The notes: generated from the sequence alone by a model not told the origin. 64,000 nucleotides of DNA from Aequorivita aurantiaca (GCF_030410135.1 NZ_JAUGQQ010000003.1:124001-188000); one strand, 5' to 3'. Counted from the first letter of the stretch, positions 9,501-18,499 are shown. Translations and numbers: made by a program.

Positions 9501-11423
9501 ATGCAGTTTAAAAACCCCGAAATTCTTTACGCCCTTTTCCTGCTTCTCATTCCAATATTCATTCACCTTTTTCAACTCCGGCGTTTCCAAAAAGTAGATT
9601 TCACCAATGTTGCTTTTCTTAAAAAAGTGACCATCCAAACCCGCAAAAGTTCCCAATTAAAAAAATGGCTAACATTACTAATGCGCTTATTGGCCATGGC
9701 GTGCATAATAATAGCATTCGCCCAACCTTTCACCGCCACAAAAACAGCTCTAAGCACTAAAAAGGAAACGGTAATCTATTTGGACAATTCCTTCAGTATG
9801 CAGACAAAGGGATCCAAGGGTCCGCTGCTGGAACGCAGCCTTCAGGAATTGTTTGAAAATAACAGTGGTGCAGAAAAAGTGAGCTGGTTCACCAATAATT
9901 CTGAAAAAAGAAACGCAAGCGCCGCTGATTTTAAAAGTGAAATCCTATCAATTGGATATTCCCAAAACCAATTGACGCCCTCACAAGTTCTGCTAAAGGT
10001 GGGTCAACTCTTTTCCGATGAAAAAGACGTTTTGCGCCGACTGGTCTATATTTCAGATTTTCAGCAAACAGAAACCTTTCCTAAAATTCCCGACAATCTA
10101 ATTGTGGACGCCGTGCAATTGAAACCGGTGAAAGCTTTTAATGTTTCCCTTGATAGCGTCTTTATCGCCTCAAAAAATGCTTCGGTAACGCAATTGAAAG
10201 TAAAGATTTCGAATATTTTAAACGAATTTTCAGAAGTACCTGTTTCGCTTTTTAAAAATGAAAAACTAATTGCCAAAACAGCGGTGGATTTTTCAGAAAA
10301 TGCTGTGGGCACGGTTAATTTCGACATTGATAATTCCGAAGGTTTTGTCGGCAAGATTCAGTTAACCGAACCGAACGTTACTTTTGACAATACTCTATTT
10401 TTCAGCATCAACAAACCCGAAAAAATAAAGGTTTTGGCAATTAATGAGGCTGATGGCAAATTTCTGCAACGGCTATTTGAAAAGGAAGAATTTCAATTTC
10501 TTCAACAAACGTCCAAAGCCCTCAACTATAATGAAATTCCAAATCAAAACTTTATTGTCTTAAATGAATTGAAGGAAATTCCCGCCTCGTTGGCAACGGC
10601 TATACAAGCCTTTAGCGCTGCGGGCGGTAGCGTGCTCATAATTCCCGCGCCAGAAGTGAATTTGGGCAGCTACAACAATTTACTTGCAACCATGACGCTG
10701 GGAATACTGTCTTCCGAAACAATACAGGAAAAAAGAATTACCAAAATCGTTTTTTCGCATCCCCTATTTAAAGACGTTTTTGAAAAGGAAGTGGCTAATT
10801 TTCAGTATCCGAATGTCAATTCGTTCTATCCTATTTCCACAAACGCAATTACGGCCTTATCGTTTGAGGACAGTAAACCCTTTTTGGTTCAAAAGAACAA
10901 CACTTTCCTGTTTACCGCACCCATAAACAGAACAAGTTCAAATTTTCAAAGCTCGCCTTTAGTAGTGCCAACATTATATAATATGGCATTGGGAAGCCTG
11001 CCGTTACCTCGATTGTATTATACTATAGGGGAACAAAATGCTATTGCGGTTCCAGTAAAATTGGGCGCGGACGAGATTTTGAAAATTAGGGACAGTGTGG
11101 GCAGTTTCATTCCGCTTCAACAAACGAAATCCAATTTCGTTTTATTGGAAACCACGGACGAGCCTAATATAGCCGGCAATTATCAAATTGTAAGGGAAAA
11201 TGAATTTCTGGAAAACATCAGTTTCAATTATTCAAGAAATGAAAGCAAGTTGCAATATCTGAATGTCGAAAATTGGAGCGGTGCCAAAATCCATAAAAAT
11301 TTAGATGCACTTTTTGATAGCATTAATGAAGCTACTTCCATAAACGGTTTCTGGAAATGGTTTGCTATTTTTGCGTTGCTATTTTTGATTTTTGAAATGC
11401 TTATTTTAAAATTCTACAATTAA
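9501..11423 (+). CDS. BatA-type protein: membrane anchored VWA protein
   Basis: A 640-residue protein starting with the BatA N-terminal region (MQFKNPEILYALFLLLIPI, then QLRRF). A second membrane helix lies at residues 55-75. A VWA-like domain follows with the MIDAS-type sequence LDNSFSM (DxSxS) near residue 93, and a single helix sits at the C-terminus. BatA-like proteins in Bacteroidota belong to aerotolerance/MoxR-linked loci, but no moxR or bat genes are adjacent, so this is the stand-alone long form. Its role is unknown beyond an inner-membrane, periplasm-facing scaffold. Confidence 0.85.
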   Translation: MQFKNPEILYALFLLLIPIFIHLFQLRRFQKVDFTNVAFLKKVTIQTRKSSQLKKWLTLLMRLLAMACIIIAFAQPFTATKTALSTKKETVIYLDNSFSMQTKGSKGPLLERSLQELFENNSGAEKVSWFTNNSEKRNASAADFKSEILSIGYSQNQLTPSQVLLKVGQLFSDEKDVLRRLVYISDFQQTETFPKIPDNLIVDAVQLKPVKAFNVSLDSVFIASKNASVTQLKVKISNILNEFSEVPVSLFKNEKLIAKTAVDFSENAVGTVNFDIDNSEGFVGKIQLTEPNVTFDNTLFFSINKPEKIKVLAINEADGKFLQRLFEKEEFQFLQQTSKALNYNEIPNQNFIVLNELKEIPASLATAIQAFSAAGGSVLIIPAPEVNLGSYNNLLATMTLGILSSETIQEKRITKIVFSHPLFKDVFEKEVANFQYPNVNSFYPISTNAITALSFEDSKPFLVQKNNTFLFTAPINRTSSNFQSSPLVVPTLYNMALGSLPLPRLYYTIGEQNAIAVPVKLGADEILKIRDSVGSFIPLQQTKSNFVLLETTDEPNIAGNYQIVRENEFLENISFNYSRNESKLQYLNVENWSGAKIHKNLDALFDSINEATSINGFWKWFAIFALLFLIFEMLILKFYN

Positions 11424-11506
11424 AAATCGACAGGAAAAAAGACAATGTTCAAAGAAACCTAAACCTGTAAAATTGGAGGCCGAACTTTGAAACTTAAATT
11501 TTGATT

Positions 11507-12763
11507 ATGAAATTACTTCTAAAATCTGCAACCATTGTTGATGCATCCAGCAAGCTCCATTTAAAGAAACGGGATGTTTTGATAGAAAATGGAAAAATTT
11601 CAAAAATCGCCGCTAATATTCCTTCTTCCAACAAGGTTCGGGAAATATCGTTAAAAAATCTACACATTTCGCAGGGCTGGTTTGATAGCAGCGTTTCTTT
11701 TGGAGAACCAGGTTTTGAAGAAAGGGAAAATATTGAAAACGGTTTAAAAACAGCGGCATTAAGCGGTTTTACAAGTGTTGCCGTAAATGCGAACAGCTTT
11801 CCGGTAACTGACAGCAAAGCACAAATTAAATATTTGAAAAGCAAAGCCGAAGGACAATCGGTAAACCTCTACCCTATTGGTGCACTTACGGTGGGCAGCA
11901 AGGGCGTGGACCTTGCAGAACTTTTTGATATGCAAAACCAAGGCGCGATTGCTTTTTATGATTACAAAACTCCGATTGCGAATGCAAACCTCTTAAAAAT
12001 AGCCTTACAGTACAGCCAGAATTTTGATGGTTTGGTGCAATCATTTCCATTTGATAATTCGGTGGCTAAAAATGGAATGGTAAACGAGGAAGTGAACAGC
12101 ACCCGGCTAGGCTTAAAGGGTATTCCGGCACTTTCGGAAGAACTTCAAATAATCCGGGATTTGTATATTTTGGAATACACCGGAGGGAAACTTCACATAC
12201 CTACTATATCCACCAAAAAATCGGTGGAATTGATTAAGGACGCGAAGAAAAAGGGTTTGGATGTTAGTTGCAGCGTGGCCATATTCAATTTAGTTTTAAC
12301 GGATGATGCGCTGGAGGAATTTGACACCAATTTCAAACTGTTGCCACCGCTCCGCACAAAACAGGATACCCAAGCGCTTTTAAAAGGATTGAAAGATGGC
12401 ACTATTGATGCGGTTACCAGTGACCACAATCCAATTGACGTGGAACATAAAAAAATAGAATTCGAGCACGCATATTTCGGAAGTATAGGTTTGGAAGCTT
12501 GCTTTGGCGCCTTAAATGGAATCATTGGCTTTGAAGATGCGGTGACCGTTCTTACCGGTCTAAAAAATAGGTTCAAAATCTCCACCAATCCAATAGCCGA
12601 AGCCAATGCAGCAGAACTTACCCTATTCGACCCCACGGAAAATTGGGTGTTTTCTGAAGATGATATTTTTTCCACCTCAAAGAATGCTGCTTTGCTGGGT
12701 GCCAAATTAAAGGGTAAAGTGTACGGAATTGTTTCAAATAATAAATTAGAGCTTAATAAATAA
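11507..12763 (+). CDS. Dihydroorotase-like protein lacking the metal-binding HxH
   Basis: A 418-residue amidohydrolase-fold protein. The ATG at 11507 is preferred over a TTG two codons earlier. It aligns with class I dihydroorotase (EPGFEERENIENG, LTVGSKG, LHIPTISTKKSVELI, TSDHNPID). However, the two histidines of the metal-binding HxH motif are Ser62 and Ser64 (FDSSVSF). That is the pattern of non-catalytic PyrC-prime/PyrX proteins, which can act as partners of aspartate transcarbamoylase. Many flavobacterial annotations call it dihydroorotase; catalytic activity looks unlikely. It overlaps the next ATG by one base. Confidence 0.85.
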   Translation: MKLLLKSATIVDASSKLHLKKRDVLIENGKISKIAANIPSSNKVREISLKNLHISQGWFDSSVSFGEPGFEERENIENGLKTAALSGFTSVAVNANSFPVTDSKAQIKYLKSKAEGQSVNLYPIGALTVGSKGVDLAELFDMQNQGAIAFYDYKTPIANANLLKIALQYSQNFDGLVQSFPFDNSVAKNGMVNEEVNSTRLGLKGIPALSEELQIIRDLYILEYTGGKLHIPTISTKKSVELIKDAKKKGLDVSCSVAIFNLVLTDDALEEFDTNFKLLPPLRTKQDTQALLKGLKDGTIDAVTSDHNPIDVEHKKIEFEHAYFGSIGLEACFGALNGIIGFEDAVTVLTGLKNRFKISTNPIAEANAAELTLFDPTENWVFSEDDIFSTSKNAALLGAKLKGKVYGIVSNNKLELNK

Positions 12764-13086
12764 TGAATACTACTCCTTCCGCCGGCAGAACCACAGCCTT
12801 AATTGCCTATGCCCCATTTGTGGGGTTTATGATTGCATTTTTTATTAATAAAGATGAAAACCAGCCATTTGCAACCTGGCATATCAAAAATATGTTCGGA
12901 CTGTTTATAATGTTCGTAGTTTCAATGATTGTACAAGCACAAATAAATGTGGCCACAGGTGATATTTTATGGCTCCTATGCGTTTTTCTTTGGCTTTATT
13001 GTTGGGCCATGGCCTATCTGTATAAGGAAAAAGGTATTCCTTTTCTAAGTGAAAAATTTCAACAATGGTTCACTTTTTTGAATTAA
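12763..13086 (+). CDS. Small DUF4870-like membrane protein
   Basis: A 107-residue protein with three predicted membrane helices, an N-terminal AGRTTALIAYAPFVGFMIAF, a central WHIKNMFGLF and a C-terminal FLSEKFQQWFTFLN. This is the organisation of DUF4870/TIC20-like small membrane proteins. It shares its first base with the preceding stop codon (TAATG), so it is translationally coupled to the dihydroorotase-like gene. A second homologue follows immediately. Function unknown. Confidence 0.75.
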   Translation: MNTTPSAGRTTALIAYAPFVGFMIAFFINKDENQPFATWHIKNMFGLFIMFVVSMIVQAQINVATGDILWLLCVFLWLYCWAMAYLYKEKGIPFLSEKFQQWFTFLN

Positions 13087-13137
13087 AGTATTGGCTATCT
13101 TTAACTTAAATTAAAACAACTTAAATATTCTAACCAA

Positions 13138-13461
13138 ATGGAAACAACAACAGATAATGGCAAAACGGTTGCTATAATTGCATACATTACACTTATTGGG
13201 TGGATCATTGCCCTTTTAATGAACAACGGAAATAGAACAACGCTCGGCTCCTTCCACGTGCGCCAATCCTTGGGAATTATGTGTGTGGGCGTGGTACTCA
13301 GTATCATAATAGGATTTATTGGAATTTCCCTGCTCAGCTGGATAGTTCAATTGGCAATCCTAGTTTTTTGGATTTTAGGTTTGATTAGTGCCGTACAGGG
13401 TGAAATGACACCTGTGCCGGTATTTGGCGAACAGTTCCAGGAATGGTTTAAGGGAATTTAA
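13138..13461 (+). CDS. DUF4870-family membrane protein
   Basis: A 107-residue protein with three hydrophobic segments and the typical order IAYITLIGWIIAL, FHVRQSLGIM, PVFGEQFQEWFKGI. Two relatives are in this window, at 12763 and at 45233 (minus strand). A TATCTTTA element at 13096-13103 may be its own promoter. Function unknown. Confidence 0.85.
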   Translation: METTTDNGKTVAIIAYITLIGWIIALLMNNGNRTTLGSFHVRQSLGIMCVGVVLSIIIGFIGISLLSWIVQLAILVFWILGLISAVQGEMTPVPVFGEQFQEWFKGI

Positions 13462-13538
13462 TTTTTAAAGAAAATTTAACGGGACCTTTGAAGCTGAAAA
13501 TCGTTCAGTTTAAAAGGTCTTGTTTATTTTTACACGAT

Positions 13539-14195
13539 ATGAAAAAACAGACACTACTTTTAGAACACAATTATAGACCCGCAAAAAATTCGTCCGAAAA
13601 CCCGCCTGCAATAATAATGCTCCACGGTTTTGGCAGCGATGAGCACGACTTATTTGCATTCGCCGAGGAATTGCCCGAAAAATATGCCATTTTCTCCCTA
13701 AAAGCGCCCATACGTTTGGAGCCTTATGGCTATGCATGGTATAATATTTATTTTGACAATGCCCAGGGAAAATTCAGCGATGATACACAAGCGATAGCCT
13801 CGCGTGAATTGGTGTCGAAATGTATTGACGAAATAATAGAAAAGTACAATATTGATGGCGAAAAAATTACATTAGTTGGGTTTAGTCAAGGTACAATTTT
13901 AAGTTTTGCCCTAGCCTTGAGCTATCCGGAAAAAGTAAAAAACGTAATAGGTTTGAGCGGCTATGTAAATGAAGATATTTTAAAGGAAGGCTACGAACAA
14001 AACGACTTTAGCAGTCTTCATATTTACACCTCGCACGGAAATGTGGATCAAGTTATTCCTGTGCAATGGGCACGCAAAACCGAACCATTTTTGAAAAATT
14101 TGAACATTGACGTAACTTATTCCGAATTTCCCGTGGGCCATGGGGTGGCGCCACAAAATTTTCACGAACTTAAAGATTGGTTGGGAAAACACTAA
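13539..14195 (+). CDS. Alpha/beta hydrolase, phospholipase/carboxylesterase family
   Basis: 218 residues from the ATG at 13539, which fits the family length; a TTG at 13488 would add 17 unlikely residues. The nucleophile Ser is in GFSQG, the acid in GNVDQVIP and the His in PVGHGVAPQ. An oxyanion region is visible in MLHGFGSDEHD. Members hydrolyse carboxylic esters or lysophospholipids in the cytoplasm. The substrate cannot be told. A second hydrolase of similar size lies at 62818. Confidence 0.88.
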   Translation: MKKQTLLLEHNYRPAKNSSENPPAIIMLHGFGSDEHDLFAFAEELPEKYAIFSLKAPIRLEPYGYAWYNIYFDNAQGKFSDDTQAIASRELVSKCIDEIIEKYNIDGEKITLVGFSQGTILSFALALSYPEKVKNVIGLSGYVNEDILKEGYEQNDFSSLHIYTSHGNVDQVIPVQWARKTEPFLKNLNIDVTYSEFPVGHGVAPQNFHELKDWLGKH

Positions 14196-14274
14196 TTCTC
14201 TTTCCGTAGTTGTTTCTTTCTCCCGAAAATCGGCATCAAAATTTAAAAAAATTCAATAATTGAAAATGAAAATT

Positions 14275-14775
14275 TTACTGCGGATAAAGTAAGGAACCTA
14301 AGGTAGTTAATTCAAGCTCATTTTTTTCATTGAAATAATATTCCAGGATCATTTCACCCCAATATTTGCCATCACTGAAGTCTGCCAAAATCCATTTATG
14401 GTTCAAAAATTTCAGTTTGTTTATTTTCATTTCGCCGTTCATTCCCTCAAATGGGACAAGCGGATTGTTGCCCTTGGTTAAATTGAAATCATAGATTCGG
14501 TCGGAAACCATGGCTTCAACGTCTGCTGCTTCGTAACCCATTTTTTCGAGATAGGTCATGGCGTTGTCATTTCCCAAAAGCGAAAAATAATTTAAATCGC
14601 GTACCTGAGTCTGCAATTGGGCAATGGAATCATTGTTGGTTTCAATTGTTGCTTCCAACGTTTCAATTCTGGATTCCTGTGATTCAAAGATTTTCTTTTC
14701 ATTCATATATTGAAAGAAAATGAAAAGCAATGCGAAAAAAAACAAGTATATAAAAATTTTGTTTCTCATAATCAA
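14275..14775 (-). CDS. Hypothetical membrane-anchored coiled-coil protein
   Basis: 166 residues: one N-terminal transmembrane helix (residues 6-23), a coiled coil (about 30-62, with repeated E/I/L heptads and Q/N), then a globular domain with many aromatic residues ending in LGSLLYPQ. The ATG at 14775 overlaps the stop of the upstream MBL gene by four bases (ATGA), which decides the start over a second ATG two codons later. No family recognised. The operon partner suggests a shared envelope or metabolite function, but this is only context. Confidence 0.7.
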   Translation of the reverse strand: MIMRNKIFIYLFFFALLFIFFQYMNEKKIFESQESRIETLEATIETNNDSIAQLQTQVRDLNYFSLLGNDNAMTYLEKMGYEAADVEAMVSDRIYDFNLTKGNNPLVPFEGMNGEMKINKLKFLNHKWILADFSDGKYWGEMILEYYFNEKNELELTTLGSLLYPQ

Positions 14776-15548
14776 ACTGTTATAGTCAAGGTATCAAATG
14801 CTAAATGTACTTTTTCGGGAAGTTTTTTTTCAACTTCTTCGTGAAAGCCCATTAGATGGCTGATGTGTGTAAAATAAGTTTTTTCCGGTTTCACTTTTTC
14901 AACAAAATTGAGTGCTTCGGCTATATTGAAATGGGAATAATGTGGATTTTCGCGCAAGGCATTTATTACGAGAACTTTTGTGCCTTTCACTTTTTCGGTT
15001 TCCACATCTGAAATGGTTTTAACATCTGTCAAATATGTGAAGTCTTCAATTCTAAATCCCAAAACCGGCAGCACATCGTGCATTGCTTCAATGGGAACCA
15101 CTTTTTTTTCTCCAATTTCAAAAGGAGTATTTTTATCAATCTCAATTTCGTGAATGCTCGGGGCGCCGGGATACTTGTTGACCGTGGCAAAAATATAAGC
15201 AAAGCGTTCCCGCAATGATTTAAAAACGCGCTTGTGTGCGTAAACCGGCATATTGCCCTGCAAAAAGTTGAACGGTCGAATATCGTCCAATCCCGCGGTG
15301 TGGTCGCTATGTTCGTGAGTCAGTAAAATACCATCTACTCTTTTCACATTTTCACGCAACATTTGCTGTCTAAAATCGGGGCCGCAATCAATTACATATG
15401 AAAAATTTTCCCAGCGCAATAAAACCGATACTCGCAAACGTTTATCCTTTGGATTGGAGCTTAAACAAACGGGATGATCACTACCAATCACTGGGATTCC
15501 CTGTGAAGTTCCAGTGCCGAGAAATGTTACGGTGAATCTTGAATTCAT
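14772..15548 (-). CDS. Metallo-beta-lactamase-fold hydrolase, PhnP-like
   Basis: 258 residues. The metal-binding motif LTHEHSDHTAGLDDIRPF (HxHxDH) is near residue 77. The N-terminal FLGTGTSQGIP and the loop with D-P-V-C/R-L-R-VSVLL match the PhnP-like cyclic phosphodiesterase/MBL group common in Bacteroidota. A further His is seen in YFTHISHLMG. It probably hydrolyses a phosphodiester or related bond in the cytoplasm; the substrate is unknown. It is first in a two-gene leftward operon. Confidence 0.88.
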   Translation of the reverse strand: MNSRFTVTFLGTGTSQGIPVIGSDHPVCLSSNPKDKRLRVSVLLRWENFSYVIDCGPDFRQQMLRENVKRVDGILLTHEHSDHTAGLDDIRPFNFLQGNMPVYAHKRVFKSLRERFAYIFATVNKYPGAPSIHEIEIDKNTPFEIGEKKVVPIEAMHDVLPVLGFRIEDFTYLTDVKTISDVETEKVKGTKVLVINALRENPHYSHFNIAEALNFVEKVKPEKTYFTHISHLMGFHEEVEKKLPEKVHLAFDTLTITV

Positions 15549-15572
15549 TCCCGCAAAAATAATGGTATTTTT

Positions 15573-15602
15573 TTTGTTTACCTATTGTAATCGCTACCTT
15601 TG
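15573..15602 (+). promoter_or_regulatory. Bacteroidota housekeeping promoter
   Basis: TTTG at 15573-15576, an 18-base spacer and TACCTTTG at 15595-15602, the full two-box consensus. The ATG of the downstream gene is at 15627. Confidence 0.75.
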
Positions 15603-15626
15603 TTAATTCCAAAATAGAACGTTGCT

Positions 15627-17081
15627 ATGCCAGAATCCATAATAGGAGACAAGGAATTTGAAAATATTCCTTCCATAAAAAGTAAGGCTTTACGTATAAA
15701 TCTGAACGAGAACATTTATGGCACTTTTGCCGAAATTGGTGCCGGGCAAGAAACCGTTCGTAATTTTTTTAGGGCCGGCGGCGCATCTGGTACCATTGCA
15801 AAAACAATGTCTGCGTATGATAAGGATTTTAGTGACGCTATTTACGGCATTGAGGAAGACGGTCGGTATGTTACGGAATCGAGGCTCCAAAAAATGCTTT
15901 CCCATGAATTTAATTTAATTGAAGAGCGCATCAATCGCGAAAAGCACCCAAACAGGCTTTTCTTTTCCTATGCCAATACAGTTGCCACCATTGATTTTGC
16001 TAAAAAATACAAAGGCCATGGTTGGGTGGGCATTCGGTATCAAATTGATCCGAAAGAGCCGTATAATGAAATAACCCTGCACATTCGTTTTCACGAGAAT
16101 GATGCGCAGTTGCAGCAAATTACCTTGGGAACTTTGGGCGTAAATCTTATTTATGGGGCTTATTATAAATACGACCAGCCCAATAAACTGCTGCGTTATC
16201 TTTACGATCATATCGATAAGGATAAAATTGAAATTGATACTATAAATTTTTCCGGACCCCGTTTTGCTGAAGTTGACAACCGGCTTATGAGCCTTCAATT
16301 AATTAAAAACGGCATGACCGATGCGGTTATGTTTGATCCTGACGGGCACAACATTTTACCTGCTCGCATCCTTTATAAGAAAAATATATTGGCCCTTCGT
16401 GGAAGTTTCAGACCGGTAACCAAGGTGAACATTGATATGTTCAGACGTTCTTATGAAATGTTTCTAAATGAAAATAGAGTAGAAAAAGAGAGAACCGAAG
16501 TGATTTTTGAAATTACACTTTCAAATTTGCGCGCTGAAGGCGAGATAGATGAGGAGGATTTTATGGACCGTGCCCGATTGCTCTGCTCCTTGGGATACAC
16601 GGTTATGATTTCTAACTTTCAGGAATACTATAAACTCGTGGAATATTTTTCGCGATACACTAAAATGCGAATGGGCCTGGCAATGGGGGTGAACAATTTG
16701 GTTGATATTTTTGATGAAAAGTATTATCGACATTTGAGTGGTGGAATTTTGGAAGCTTTCGGAAAATTGTTTTTTAAAGATTTAAAAGTATATCTATATC
16801 CGATGAAAGATCCCGAAACCGGGGAGTACATCAATAGTGAAAATCTAAAGGTGCACCCACGCATGAAGGAATTGTATAAATTTTTTAAATACAACGGTAA
16901 AGTGGTGGACATTGCAGATTATAATCCGGAGAATATGGATATTTTTTCCCGAGAGGTATTATCAAAAATAGATTCGGGAGAGGATGGTTGGGAAGAAATG
17001 CTACCACCGGGTGTTGCGGATATTATAAAAGAGAAAGGTCTTTTCAATTATAAGGCACTTTCGGCGAAAATGAATAATTAA
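15627..17081 (+). CDS. Large conserved Bacteroidota protein of unknown function
   Basis: A 484-residue soluble-looking protein with no signal peptide or membrane helix. Distinctive segments are FFRAGGASGTIAKTMSAYDKD, FSYANTVATIDF and MRMGLAMGVNN. I recall homologues throughout Bacteroidota and other phyla, sometimes under names such as nicotinate-nucleotide adenylyltransferase. No HxGH nucleotidyltransferase motif is visible, so I would not transfer that name. It has a strong promoter of its own, and its stop overlaps the convergent bcp gene by three bases, so there is no terminator between them. Confidence 0.8.
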   Translation: MPESIIGDKEFENIPSIKSKALRINLNENIYGTFAEIGAGQETVRNFFRAGGASGTIAKTMSAYDKDFSDAIYGIEEDGRYVTESRLQKMLSHEFNLIEERINREKHPNRLFFSYANTVATIDFAKKYKGHGWVGIRYQIDPKEPYNEITLHIRFHENDAQLQQITLGTLGVNLIYGAYYKYDQPNKLLRYLYDHIDKDKIEIDTINFSGPRFAEVDNRLMSLQLIKNGMTDAVMFDPDGHNILPARILYKKNILALRGSFRPVTKVNIDMFRRSYEMFLNENRVEKERTEVIFEITLSNLRAEGEIDEEDFMDRARLLCSLGYTVMISNFQEYYKLVEYFSRYTKMRMGLAMGVNNLVDIFDEKYYRHLSGGILEAFGKLFFKDLKVYLYPMKDPETGEYINSENLKVHPRMKELYKFFKYNGKVVDIADYNPENMDIFSREVLSKIDSGEDGWEEMLPPGVADIIKEKGLFNYKALSAKMNN

Positions 17082-17530
17082 TCCAGAATTTGGGCCGCGT
17101 GATCTTTGGTTTTGACGCTATCTATTACGCGGGTAATCGTTCCGGTTTCGTCAATTAAGAATGATTTTCTATGTATGCCTTCATATTCCCTGCCCATAAA
17201 CTTTTTTAGGTCCCAAACCCCAAAGGCATTAATAACTTCTTTATTTTCATCAGCCAGCAATGGAAATGGAAATTTGTATTTGTCCTTAAAATTTTTCTGA
17301 CGCTTTTCAGTGTCTGCACTTACTCCCAAAATTTCAAAACCTTCATTCTGAAGACGCTTATAATTATCGCGCAAATTGCAAGCTTGAGCCGTACAGCCAG
17401 GAGTATTAGCTTTAGGATAAAAAAACAGTATCCATTTTTTGCCATTATAATCAGATGCTGAAATGATATTCCCATCTTGGTCCTTTACCTCAAAATTGGG
17501 CACCTTGTCCCCTACTTTTAACGTTTTCAT
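17078..17530 (-). CDS. bcp: Thiol peroxidase, Bcp/PrxQ type peroxiredoxin
   Basis: 150 residues from the ATG at 17530; the 14 extra residues upstream are not peroxiredoxin-like. It reduces hydrogen peroxide and organic hydroperoxides with thioredoxin as reductant. Peroxidatic Cys46 is in TPGCTAQAC and a resolving Cys51 sits five residues later, the PrxQ arrangement. The family core FYPKANTPGC and HRKSFLIDETG are present. It is convergent with the preceding gene and divergent from nth, with about 30 bases between starts. Confidence 0.93.
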   Translation of the reverse strand: MKTLKVGDKVPNFEVKDQDGNIISASDYNGKKWILFFYPKANTPGCTAQACNLRDNYKRLQNEGFEILGVSADTEKRQKNFKDKYKFPFPLLADENKEVINAFGVWDLKKFMGREYEGIHRKSFLIDETGTITRVIDSVKTKDHAAQILD

Positions 17531-17560
17531 TATGCTTATTTTTGCGTAAAAATAAATAAA

Positions 17561-18199
17561 ATGACAAAACAAGAAAAGGTAACTTTCGTTATTGAAACAT
17601 TAAATGAACTTTATCCACAAGTTCCCATTCCATTAGACCATAAGGACCCCTATACCTTATTGATAGCTGTTCTTCTTTCCGCACAAAGTACCGATGTTCG
17701 GGTGAATCAAATTACACCTCTTTTGTTTGAGATTGCCGACAACCCTTATGATATGGTGAAACTTTCTGTGGAGGAAATCCGGGAAATAATTAAACCTGTA
17801 GGTCTTTCACCTATGAAGTCCAAAGGAATATATGGACTTTCAAAAATATTGATTGAAAAATATCAGGGCCAAGTTCCCGCTGATTTTGATGCATTGGAAT
17901 CACTTCCGGCAGTTGGTCATAAAACAGCTAGCGTGGTTATGAGTCAAGCTTTTAATATTCCTGCTTTTCCAGTGGATACTCACATCCATAGGCTAATGTA
18001 CCGATGGGGTTTTTCAAATGGAAAAAATGTTGTGCAGACAGAAAAAGATGCAAAAAGATTGTTTCCGATGGATTTGTGGAACACGCTTCATCTCCAAATC
18101 ATTTGGTACGGAAGGCACTACAGCCCAGCAAGAGGATGGGATTTGGAAAAGGATATAATTACGAAAACCATTGGCAGAAAAAAGTTAATAAATGAATAA
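17561..18199 (+). CDS. nth: Endonuclease III homologue without the iron-sulfur cluster motif
   Basis: A 212-residue DNA glycosylase of the HhH-GPD superfamily, acting in base excision repair of oxidised pyrimidines. The helix-hairpin-helix is LPAVGHKTASVV with catalytic Lys121, followed by catalytic Asp139 in FPVDTHIHR. The C-terminus, where typical Nth has four cysteines for a [4Fe-4S] cluster, reads YGRHYSPARGWDLEKD and has no Cys at all. The catalytic core is intact, so activity is plausible. Short intergenic divergence from bcp. Confidence 0.9.
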   Translation: MTKQEKVTFVIETLNELYPQVPIPLDHKDPYTLLIAVLLSAQSTDVRVNQITPLLFEIADNPYDMVKLSVEEIREIIKPVGLSPMKSKGIYGLSKILIEKYQGQVPADFDALESLPAVGHKTASVVMSQAFNIPAFPVDTHIHRLMYRWGFSNGKNVVQTEKDAKRLFPMDLWNTLHLQIIWYGRHYSPARGWDLEKDIITKTIGRKKLINE

Positions 18200-18250
18200 A
18201 TGGAGAAGCGCGGATGAGCGAGGCAATCTGAATATTCAAGAGAAGCAAAA

Positions 18251-18281
18251 AAAAACCCCGAAAAGCTAATTCCAGGGTTTC
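18251..18281 (-). terminator. Putative rho-independent terminator (minus strand)
   Basis: On the minus strand, AAACCC...GGGGTTT forms an imperfect stem of about ten pairs with a short loop, followed by a run of T. It lies just after the stop of the 50-residue gene. The stem has mismatches, so strength is uncertain. Confidence 0.5.
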
Positions 18282-18289
18282 TCCAAAGT

Positions 18290-18442
18290 TTAGTTTAGAA
18301 GTGCTTCAAACTTCATTTTATGGTAATCTATAACACTTAAAGCCATCGAATAATCCAGAAGAAATTTTATGGTTTCTTCTTTTGGAACAAGATTTTTATT
18401 CACGTCGTCCACACGTGATGTTTCCGGGTAAAATTTTTGCAT
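18290..18442 (-). CDS. 50-residue conserved flavobacterial small protein
   Basis: A short gene encoding a 50-residue acidic/basic soluble protein that begins MQKFYPETSRVDD and ends KMKFEALLN. The central part KEETIKFLLDYSMALSVID looks like an amphipathic helix. I recall similar short proteins downstream of an ECF sigma factor in other flavobacteria. The start is 57 bases after the stop of the sigma gene and a terminator follows, so the two may form one transcript. It could be a regulator or partner of the sigma factor, but there is no direct evidence for that. Confidence 0.65.
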   Translation of the reverse strand: MQKFYPETSRVDDVNKNLVPKEETIKFLLDYSMALSVIDYHKMKFEALLN

Positions 18443-18499
18443 AGAATGTTATTTTGAGGTTTTATTTCCAAATAACGCAGCAAAAATTAGTTTATTGTA

